A stretch of DNA of 64,000 bases from Gnetum montanum (lineage: Eukaryota > Streptophyta > Gnetopsida > Gnetales > Gnetaceae): NCBI GenBank assembly GCA_015680685.1, contig MNCI01010863.1, positions 190,235-254,234 on the forward strand, read 5' to 3'. The notes beneath the pieces were generated by a model. That model saw nothing but the letters and a program-made list of their open reading frames with translations. It was not told the DNA's origin and did not search any database. The translations under genes and the position numbers were made by a program. Shown piece by piece: positions 1 to 8,239 of the stretch. How positions within the stretch are numbered: position 1 is the stretch's first letter; every line of letters starts with the position of its first letter.

Positions 1-540
1 GATTAGTCTCTCACCCTTAAACTCCTAGAAGCGGAACGAGTACGACTTGATTATGAGCATTTAAGTGTGATTGCTTGGTAGCCCAGTGGTGTAGCTAGGG
101 GGATCTACGCATGGTAACCTAGTGGCGTATTTGGGGTCTGCGCTTGGTAATCCCAGTGGCATACCTAGGCTTATGCTTGGTAGTCCCAGTGGCAGTCGTG
201 CACGAAGTCCAAGCTATGTACAGTTAATCAAGGAATTGGTTGCTCGTCGCACTTAGGCTAGATTAGATTTTCTTACCCTTTTCCTCTTAGCTTAGATTTA
301 GTTAAATATTATTTTCCACTGCCTTCAGGAGTAGTGTTAGAAGTAGAACACATCATACACCTCATCTAGACTAAACCATACGTGACATATGCAAAACTAG
401 TCTAGATGGGAAGACAACGAATTGCGACCTAAGGCTAACTATCTAGGTGCCACAACTAGTCCATCTGCGGAGTACGATCGGATCGCGCGTGCGACGCTCA
501 TTTCGTATGGTTGAGTGTAGGGGTACCTCGCCACTCATCA
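1..540 (+). repeat. E1 5' LTR (3' part only; window starts inside it)
   Basis: It matches the 3' LTR at 7528-8239 up to the shared end, CACTCATCA, and is followed directly by the primer-binding site. Positions ~75-205 hold four imperfect ~35-bp units built on GCTTGGTA..CCCAGTGGC. These are missing from the 3' LTR of the same element, so one LTR changed after insertion. Confidence 0.85.
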
Positions 541-541
541 T

Positions 542-558
542 TGGTGCTGTTGCCGGGG
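542..558 (+). other. E1 primer-binding site, tRNA-Asp(GUC) type
   Basis: TGGTGCTGTTGCCGGGG lies one base after the LTR end. It differs at two positions from the complement of the 3' end of plant tRNA-Asp(GUC), the primer typical of Athila elements. The same site follows the LTR in E2, E3, E4 and E5. Confidence 0.8.
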
Positions 559-671
559 ATGGTGCTAGTTATCTAGATTAGTTATATCATACAAGGCCAC
601 TGTAAAGAACTTAACGATATATCTCTTAAAAAGAAGAAATTATACAAAGTCACAGAAATTTACATACAACA

Positions 672-2651
672 ATGCCTCTCCTACAAGATGATAATAACGC
701 CACACTTAGTGAGAAAGTTCATTGGAGAAGCAACGAACTATATGACGATGAAGAGTGGAGTATACAACCTGAAGTGGGAGTTTCCTATAAGAATGAACAA
801 AAACAACGTCATCGTAACACACGAAAGCCTAACTTACCTGATGACGATGAACCCCCACTAGCCACTACCAGCCTAACGCAAATACAAGAGGCTGTTCGAA
901 TCTCACGTAGGCATCGTAAAGAGAGCCGTCTACCCAGGCTCGATTTAAACAACTTTCCTACATTTTCAGGAGGCTATGACTTAGATCCACATCAACATTT
1001 ACTAGCCTTCTACGATGCCTGCATATGGAATAACATTGATAACAGTTGGCAAAAACTGATGCTCTTTCCTATGACACTCGTTGACCAAGCTAAAGTATGG
1101 TATAGATCGTTAAAACCAAATTCAATACGACGCTGGTCAACAATGGTAGAGGTCTTTAACGAAAAATATCAAACCTACGCAAGAGTGTCAGCCTTGAGGA
1201 AACAAATCCAAGGATGGAAACAAGAAAAACATGAACCCTTGGACATGGCCTTAGAAAGATATTATTCACTGTTAAACAACTGTCCAGGCCATGGGTTTTC
1301 CGAGGAAAGGCTAATGTACCATATCATTGATGGGCTACGTAATGAAACAAGAGAGACCTTAGGAACGTATGCCTGAGGTCAACTATACAACCTACGAACC
1401 CATCAAATCCAAGAGCTTATTAAGCGGGTAGCAAAAGAAGAAGGAGAAATAGCTACATGGGAAAGTGTTGAAAAACATCAACGGGACCAAAATCACAACT
1501 CAACAAAGGTCCATGAACATAACAAGGAGAGATCAACAAATTCCAAGGTGGAAACATCATCTTTGCCAATACAACAATTGTTAGAAGAAGTCGAGGCAAA
1601 GATCAATAAGATGTTGGAATGGATGAATCAAAAGTGTGGAGAATATATCAACAACATTGGAGATAGAGTTTTCACAACCCAAGAAGCAGGGCGAAATAAT
1701 AGACATTTGGAAAGAAGGAATGAAGGGAATAAGCGCTCAACTGCCAATCATATGTATGAATGCAACATATGCCTGTATGATCACTCCAAGGGCCAATGTC
1801 CAATATTGTTACATCTACATGAGCATTGGGGAAACACGTTACATCTCGAGTTCGTACAGAGATACTGTGTTAGATCATAGTGGCAACAATCCCAGTTGTG
1901 GGGGAATCCACCCTTAGACTGGAGGCACCCTTCACATTTTCCGAATCCAAATGCTTATAACGTCCAACATCCTATTTCTTCATTTGGGCCACCATACTTT
2001 ATCCCACCACAATACCATTCTTCACAAAACCATCAACCCATGCCTCCAACACAACCACCACCTTGGGCACATTACATTTCTTCTAACTTTCAACATTCTT
2101 ATCCTTTCCCTCCTTTCACAATGCCACCGACTGTTCCTAAGGTGTTTGTACCATCGCAACCCATGAACAGCACTTGTGCTGCTGCTACTAACAGTAGTGA
2201 AGAGCCTCCTCAACATCAAAGGCATCCTTTCTTTAAACACGGCCGTAGGAAGGAACAACATAACTCTGAGGCCACTACATCTTCCAATCCAGCACAAGTC
2301 CAACACTATGGTGCACCCTTACCTTCGAACCCAGCGCCTCATGTAACTTCATCAGGGCCACCATCAAACACTCCAACAACCATAAGACCCAATGAACACA
2401 ACCATGGGAGGCATCAGCCCAATCCTTGCATACCATCTAACGATCCTAAACATCATATTGGGTCAACTCGTTATCTGGGAACTACATCCTATGAAGTGCC
2501 CCACTATGTTTATTATAAAGTGTGTGAAATCCAAGGTGATAAGTATGGACTAGCTTCAATATTTCCAATATGCAAGGATCCTCATTTTCCATTTATTAAT
2601 CCTTGCCATACTCAATCGTTTAGTTATGGGGGGTATCCCCCATTTCAATAA
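672..2651 (+). pseudogene. E1 Gag (retrotransposon gag domain plus zinc knuckle), two in-frame stops
   Basis: A single frame of 660 codons is broken only by stops at 1374 and 1878, with no frameshift. The core retrotransposon gag domain (residues ~95-235) has the typical tryptophan-rich pattern AKVWYRSL...RRWSTM, then LRKQIQGWKQ and CPGHGFSEERL. A zinc knuckle of unusual spacing, CX2CX3HX4C, lies at 1761-1799. The C-terminal third is rich in Pro, His and Ser. Gag would assemble the particle that packages the element RNA. The ~100-residue N-terminal module present in E2-E5 is absent and an acidic segment stands in its place. The frame ends at a PPT-like motif that in E3 follows the end of pol, which suggests pol was lost at this junction. 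Confidence 0.85.
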
Positions 2652-3150
2652 CAAGCAGGATTAATAAATTAATTTTCCATTTTTTCATTTTTCAACTTTT
2701 TGTTTTATCTTTTTTGTGTGTTTGTGTGTTTGTCTTTTTTTTTGTTTTTGTAAGTAATCTCATCTACGAATAAAACACTCATGTGGATCATTGGTTGAGG
2801 TGTTTTATGTTATTAAGTCATGAGTGATTAATTATTTGAAATAGTGAGCCCACTAAGTCCACTCATCCACTCTATAAATAAAGAGGTTCTGTTCGAGGGT
2901 ACAGTGATATTCTTAAAATTTCTAAAACTATAAATTAATTTTGTGTTCATTGTATCCAGAATGAAGAGGGATGGACCAAGAGGGAATGGTTAGGGTGTGA
3001 CATTGAGGGAACTTGTGGATTCTCCTTGGGTGTCATCTGTGGATGTTATCATGCAATATGGTTGTACTAAGATCCTTGTAGATCTAATGAAAAATGGGAG
3101 TAAGAGTAATCAAAAGCGCACTCGAAAATCAAACACTGTTCTAGGGGGTC

Positions 3151-3182
3151 CCACTGGAAAGACATGTACCCATGCCTGAAGG
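3151..3182 (+). other. Conserved spacer block 1 (E1 copy)
   Basis: The core GAAAGACATG..ACC.ATGCCTGAAGG is shared nearly base for base with 41021-41053 (E3, plus) and 26750-26781 (EC, minus), although the surrounding spacer has diverged. Function unknown. No shared reading frame was recognised. Confidence 0.6.
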
Positions 3183-3616
3183 TTGGTGATTTCTTTGGAT
3201 TCAATAAAGTGAAAAAGGAAAAAAAAAAGAAAAAAGAAGTGCCATAAAACAAAATCACTCCTCCCTTGTACTCAACGCCAAGTGATCGTATGCCCTGTTG
3301 TTATGGTACTCCTATAGTTGTTCACCATGGAATGAAGCAATGCGATGTCACTGTTTAGAAGGATGGACTTGGTCCTAATTTTGGAATGATGGGATAATGA
3401 CACCTTAATCATGCTTTTCACGCAGGATTCATTATGCCCGGAGTCAGTTACCCCATGTCCCGATCTCTTTGATCCCTTTCTACACTTCGTCTCATCTCAC
3501 TGTTTGTGTAATTATTGCTTGTGTCCCGTGTAACATAAAATTTTCATCTCATTCCGGTGATATTTACATGCATGTGTTTTGTGGAGTTAGTGCAGATTAC
3601 ATTTAACCCTTTTAGT

Positions 3617-3695
3617 GCCCACAGACACTTTAAGTGTGATTACACAAGGGCATAATAGGTTGAAACCTGCTTTGGGGAGGATCCACTTGTGTAAT
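3617..3695 (+). other. Conserved two-hairpin spacer element (E1 copy)
   Basis: A short hairpin (ACACT / AGTGT, ~3625-3637) is followed by a perfect 10-bp stem: ATTACACAAG (3639-3648) pairs with CTTGTGTAAT (3686-3695). The loop contains CCTGCTTTGGGGAGGA. E3 (41441-41519) and EC (26270-26352, minus) have the same element with paired substitutions in the stems. It could be an RNA export, packaging or 3'-end signal, which is inference. Confidence 0.6.
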
Positions 3696-4004
3696 TTTGT
3701 TGTAATCTTCATTAATTCTCTAACTAGAACACAAATTTTCTTACCCTCAGCTTGATTTTCATAAATTTCTTTCCCATTTATTAACCCTCAAAACTTTAAC
3801 GTTCCAATGTACCATTACATTCCCTTTTCTTCATAACTGCCAAAGTTTTAATTGTTAAATTCACATTCTTATCATTCAAAGTGCCTCTTGAATTCATGTA
3901 ATTACCCTTGAATATATTAATCCTTGTCAACGTCCTCACTTTACACATTAATTCCAAGAAAAATCATTAAAAATTTGGTCTTAACCAGGTGTCTCACTAC
4001 AGTT

Positions 4005-4130
4005 TGGATGAGATATTGCGTACGCGATATCGCATCTCACGTTATATCGCGTACGCGATGTACCGTACGTGATATCGTGTCCCCTTTTCCTATAAATAGG
4101 AACCCCCGCCACAACACTTAGCTTCATTTG
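4005..4130 (+). promoter_or_regulatory. E1 internal U3-like promoter upstream of ORF2
   Basis: The segment begins TGGATGAGAT, resembling the LTR start TGATGAGATG. It carries several palindromic GCGATATCGC-type motifs and then a TATA box, CCTATAAATAGG, at 4089-4100. The element's own LTR U3 (7528-7625) has the same layout: GATATCGC palindromes, then TCTATAAATAAG. GCGATATCGCATCT occurs in the internal copy and an almost identical string in the LTR. It lies ~470 bp upstream of the ORF2 ATG, so it probably drives an ORF2 transcript independent of the 5' LTR. Promoter activity itself is inferred. Confidence 0.6.
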
Positions 4131-4268
4131 GCCATTTACGAGGGGGGAATTTTTGAATTTTTTCTCTGCGACTTGCGAGGGAATGATCCTTGCTTTTTCA
4201 CCTATATCTCGCGTGCTGGTACTCCGATTTTAATTCCGTTTGAACCTGCTTGAACCCAGAGTGTTTAG

Positions 4269-4285
4269 TTTAGTTGTGGGGGAGA
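4269..4285 (+). other. Internal PPT-like motif (E1)
   Basis: TTTAGTTGTGGGGGAGA closely resembles the terminal polypurine tract TTTAGTCGTGGGGGTA at 7512-7527. A third relative, TTAGTTATGGGGGG, is at 2620-2633. EC shows the motif at equivalent positions. Confidence 0.5.
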
Positions 4286-4560
4286 GACACTTGCCAAAAA
4301 GTGCCTAAATTTTTTCAAATTTGACATCGCCCAAAGGACATCAATTAGGGTAATTAATGCTAACACTTAGAAAAATTATGCCAAACATTATATAACCCTC
4401 AAGTATACCGGGAGATTAAAATGAAAACCCACCTAAGTCATAGGACTCATCATTATAATTTTCAGGCCCAATCACACATTATAATATACGCTCTTTAATT
4501 AAGGCAAGTAGTAAGGTATAACTTGATTTCCAAAATAACCTTACTAACATTGGCCCGTGT

Positions 4561-4571
4561 GATTGCAGATG
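4561..4571 (+). promoter_or_regulatory. Candidate 3' splice site abutting the ORF2 start codon (E1)
   Basis: GATTGCAG is followed immediately by ATGGCCCC. E3 (GATTATAG, ATGGCACC at 42274) and EC (GATTGTAG, ATGGATCC at 25340, minus) keep the same AG-ATG junction. Spliced env-like mRNAs are known for several Athila-type elements. The donor used here was not identified. Confidence 0.5.
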
Positions 4572-7355
4572 GCCCCGAAACATTCACAGCAGAAGAGTCC
4601 TAACCAAGGTGGAGCAAAACAACCTCAGAGAGGTAGAAGGCAAGGCCCTACCGAATAACATAACGAACAGGAGGTGCATTCATTCAGCATCCATCAAGAA
4701 GAACCTCCTACCAGATGATTTGGGCAGGCAGAAGGAGGAGCTGCTATGCCTGAACTAGGACAACAACTCACGTTGCCCCCGGAATGTGTTCAGGCTATCC
4801 ACACGAAGTCCACAATTGCTTTGGTAATTGTGGAACTTAACTTTGAATCTTTTGCAAAGTTCGCTCCTAAGGCTGTTAGGGATCACCTCAAAGGGTCTCC
4901 TTTATGGCTTGTCCTCTCTGAACAAGGTGCCTGGTACTTAGGAGAAAAGTACCTATTTTGACACAATAAGGAGCAAGGCACCACAGTCAATAATGGTGGT
5001 GTGACAGTGGATTTTTCTGCACAGGCGATTTTGGAGGTGTTAAACCTTCCCAATTCAGGTCCCCATGTTGCTCGGTTATCCACCCGATTAGACCCTGAGG
5101 TGCGAAAGGATTGGCTAGAAAAGGCTTATGGCAGAGATAAAGCTTTTGGTGAGCTGACAACGGAAGAGAAAGTTTATTTCAAAATCAGAACCTATCACCT
5201 CTTCCCCACAAAAGGTTTAAAAAGAATATCAACGTATGTGGCAAGAGGATGTGTAGTGTTGATGGGAAAGGTTAGTGCTAACCTTCCTCATCTATATTTG
5301 ACGGAGATCCTAAGGTGATTCAAAGAACGAAAGACAGGAAAAATGGCACTCCCTTTTCCTTGTCTTATCAGAAAACTGTGTCGTCGGGCTGGCATTCAGG
5401 GATATACAAATGACGTCCTCTGAAAAGCCCAAAATGCTTCTTACGCTGAATTGTTAAAGGCGCTAGCTCCAAGAAAGAGCACTGGCGAAGAGCTGGGACT
5501 TGATGAAGAAAATGAAGAAGAAATGGCTAGACCCCTTGCAACTCAACTTGCAGGACCCAGTCAACCTCCAGCCATAGGCCCCAGCCAACAATAAGAAGCA
5601 GGACCCGGCACAGGCCAGGATCAGCCGCCGCCGCAAGACTATAGACCGTCGATGAGCCATATGAGGGCCATTACTGAGATGGTCAGTTGGGGAAGTCATG
5701 ATGACGCCAATCTCTTCCACGTCATCGATGATGTTAGCCAGCCTACGATTTCAGTAGATCGCACACGGGGTGAGTTGTCAATGCAAACAGGAGGAGGGGA
5801 AAGAAGATGGTCACAACAGATCTCTGGACACGCGAAATCTTTTCAAGTACAATTAGAGACTGGTGAAGGGGCCATTGTGGTGGTCATGCAACACTAGGAT
5901 GCTGCGGGAGCTGCTGAAGTGGTCGCTGACCACATCAAAGAGTCTTTCAACGTACCTGTTGTGCCACCGAAAGATCTTTCAAGAGCACAGGATGCTCAAA
6001 CTATTGCCAGAACCTCAATGACTCCTGCGGAACATGAGGATGTGTTGGACAGATTGCTTCAAACAGGACAAGTTTTGACATCCTTGTTTGACCTCCCCCA
6101 GGATGTAATGACAATTCAGTCGAACCTCATTTTCACAAAGGGGAAGCTGGTTATATCCGAAGTAAGGGCAAAGCATGCTGAAGGTGAAGTGCAGAAACTA
6201 CAAGAGCAACTCTTGGCCTTACAAGCAGCGCAGCGGGATCCTTTGCAATTGGTTCCCGCAGACCAGCTAGACAATTTTAAAACCGAGCAACTAACGAAAT
6301 TAATTGTAGAAAATAAGAAGGTGGCAGAAGAAAAAGAGACGGCCACTTGGGATGCCTCCACAACAAAGGCGCAAACTCATGCGCATCTTAAAGCACTCAA
6401 GGCCTTGCAAGAAGAGAATAAGCAGTTGGTTGCAGATAACCTTCGGTTGACTTCTGTGGAGAACCAAAAGAATGTTCTCGATGAGCACTTTCATCAGCTA
6501 CGAGAACAATTCATTCGAGTCAACCGAGATGTAAGCCGTTTAGCTAGAGAAAATCGAACCCTCTTAATGGAGGAGGTATGCGCTGTTCGACAGAAATCAG
6601 CCATCGAAATTAGTGCGTGGCAGAATGAGGCTAAATGACATGAGAAGCTGAAGGAGCATTTCCGTGATTAGGTGGGGATGTATAAAAAAATCCTAGAGAA
6701 GGAGATCCATATGGCCAAAGCTCAAATCAACAGCATCAGTGCCCAACACACTGATTGGGGAGCCATATTGGACACTTACGCCTACACCCACTAGGCGGAA
6801 ATTAAGAACCGGGCCTTGGAGATCCAGGACTTAACTGAATACATGGAGTTGGCAAACCTTCGATATGCCAACCTAGCCATGTTAATAGCATGGTGCCCAA
6901 GGTTAGAGCTTGAGCAGTAGGTAGCTTCCACCCACATCAAATATAAAGCAAAATTTGCAGAACGAAAGAAGTTGGCTGAAAAATTAGATGTTGCAAATTC
7001 TAAACTCGCAATAGTAAAAGAAAGCTACCAAGGATAGAAAGATGTGGCAACCAACTTGGCTCGACGGCTAACAGAACTTCACGAATACAAAGACAAAGCC
7101 AGAGCCTTTGAAGAGGAACGACGGGTGTTCGCGGCATGGTATGTCAAAGCTAATCAGATGTTCCCGCAACTACCCTGTCTGTGGGAAGTGCCAACTCCCT
7201 CAAACATCGGAGCATCAGCATGGACGGCACAGGACCCTCAGATCGAAGAGGAGAAGCTCCAGGCTATCCTTCAGCGTCATCAACCTTCAAAGCTTGGAGC
7301 ACGTGACAGAGGGAAAGCACCCATGGAGGAGCCACCGCCACCAGGAACTACATGA
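4569..7355 (+). pseudogene. E1 ORF2: Athila env-position protein (PF20167-like domain plus long coiled coil), 12 in-frame stops
   Basis: A 928-codon frame runs with no frameshift and 12 internal stops, each reachable by one C-to-T or G-to-A change. Residues ~60-250 resemble the plant transposon-protein domain of Athila-type elements (PF20167): an ELNFESFAKFAPKAV block, a VDFSAQAILEVLNLP block and YHLFPTKGLKRISTYVARG. After a Gln/Pro-rich linker, residues ~450-880 are predominantly heptad-like coiled coil (KLQEQLLALQ, ALQEENKQLV). The tail has AAWYVKANQMFPQLPCLWEV, then a proline-rich end. No signal peptide or membrane span is apparent, so an envelope role is not supported. EC and E3 carry homologues in the same position. 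The molecular role is unknown. Confidence 0.75.
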
Positions 7356-7511
7356 GTTCCACATTTTTTTAGTTGTAGCATTTTTTCTCTGTGTTGTGTC
7401 TTCCCACACTGTGGCATTAGTCCATTTATTTTTTCTAGTTAATAACCCCATACCTATCCACTGTGTAATCACTAAATCTTGTTCTCCTTGTAACTCGAGG
7501 ACGAGTTTTTA
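7356..7511 (+). other. E1 3' untranslated region between ORF2 and the PPT
   Basis: T-rich non-coding DNA with no recognised gene. Its last part, GTAACTCGAGGACGAGTTTT, is conserved beside the PPT in F (20072-20130, minus), E3 (49090-49140) and EC. Confidence 0.5.
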
Positions 7512-7527
7512 TTTAGTCGTGGGGGTA
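7512..7527 (+). other. E1 polypurine tract
   Basis: TTTAGTCGTGGGGGTA sits directly before the 3' LTR start TGATGAGATG, as expected for the plus-strand DNA primer. Confidence 0.75.
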
Positions 7528-8239
7528 TGATGAGATGCGGTTCGCACAGGCCACGATATCGCATCTTCCCCAACGATATCGCATATGCGATATCGCAGTC
7601 CGCCGCCATGTCTATAAATAAGAGGCGGCTCTCGCTTATTCGGGATCATAATTTTAGAGTAGCAAAGCTCTGGCAGTTTGATCCCTCCAGAGTTAGAATT
7701 TTTCCCGTGTTTGCCCGCAGTGTGGTGAATGTATTTGTATGGTATCTTTATTCGAGTGTGTCGTACTTGGACACGCACATGACCGAAAATAAAGATCGAG
7801 ATTACTACATCATTGCAGCATTCACTTAGTTTATTTTATTTGTTATTTATTTAATTTTATTTATTGCTTTCATAGCGCGGTGTGAGTACGACTTGACTAC
7901 GAGCATCTACGGATGTGTACGGTTAGTCAAGGAATTGGTTGCTCGTCGCACTTAGGCCAGATTAGATTTTCTTACCCTTTTCCTCTAAGCTTAGATTTAG
8001 TTAAATATTATTTTCCACTACCTTCAGGAGTAGCGTTAGAAGTAGAACACATCATACACCTCATTTAGACTAAACCATACGTGACATATGCAAAACTAGT
8101 CTAGATGGGAAGATAGCGAACTATGACCTAAGGCTAACTATCTAGGTGCCACAACTAGTCCATCTGCGGAGTACGATCGGATCGCGCGTGCGACGCTCGT
8201 TTCGTATGGTTGAGTGTAGGGGTACCTCGCCACTCATCA
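7528..8239 (+). repeat. E1 3' LTR
   Basis: It runs from TGATGAGATG to CACTCATCA (712 bp). U3 has three GATATCGC-type palindromes and a TATA box (TCTATAAATAAG, ~7611-7622). The 3' end matches 1-540. The ~180-bp CTTGGTA repeat block of the 5' LTR is missing. It is followed by GTCAT, the first bases of interrupted E4 gag. Confidence 0.85.

Larger units (their letters stand above)
2652..4004 (+). other. E1 non-coding spacer between gag and the internal promoter
   Basis: No convincing coding sequence is seen in these 1.35 kb. A T-rich stretch follows the gag stop. Short blocks shared with the spacers of E3 and EC occur in the same order: a GTGTGACATT-type block near 2995, the 30-nt block at 3151-3182 and the two-hairpin element at 3617-3695. 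Confidence 0.6.
1..8239 (+). mobile_element. E1: non-autonomous Athila-like Ty3/gypsy retrotransposon (gag + ORF2, no pol)
   Basis: A partial 5' LTR (1-540), a tRNA-Asp-type primer site, a gag frame (672-2651), a non-coding spacer, a second long frame (4569-7355), a polypurine tract and a 3' LTR (7528-8239) occur in order. No protease, RT, RNase H or integrase sequence lies between gag and ORF2, so the element could only move with enzymes supplied in trans. The final ~320 bp of the two LTRs differ at about a dozen positions by hand count (~96% identity), the closest LTR pair in the window. It sits inside the zinc-knuckle codons of E4, so it is the youngest layer of this nest. Its left end lies outside the window, so its target duplication cannot be checked. 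Confidence 0.85.

Noticed and set aside
75-205. CTTGGTA repeats considered as a CRISPR array
   Set aside because: Imperfect tandem units without unique spacers inside an LTR of a plant retrotransposon.
2997-3179. 60-codon stretch in the E1 spacer as a gene
   Set aside because: Conservation with E3 and EC is confined to short blocks without a shared frame.
4005-4110. Repeated palindromes GCGATATCGC considered as a CRISPR-like or operator array
   Set aside because: Spacing is irregular with no spacers, and the same motifs sit in LTR U3 regions next to TATA boxes, so promoter motifs fit better.
4569-7355. ORF2 as a retroviral-type envelope protein
   Set aside because: Position fits, but no signal peptide, transmembrane helix or glycosylation-rich ectodomain is seen. 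It is mostly coiled coil.
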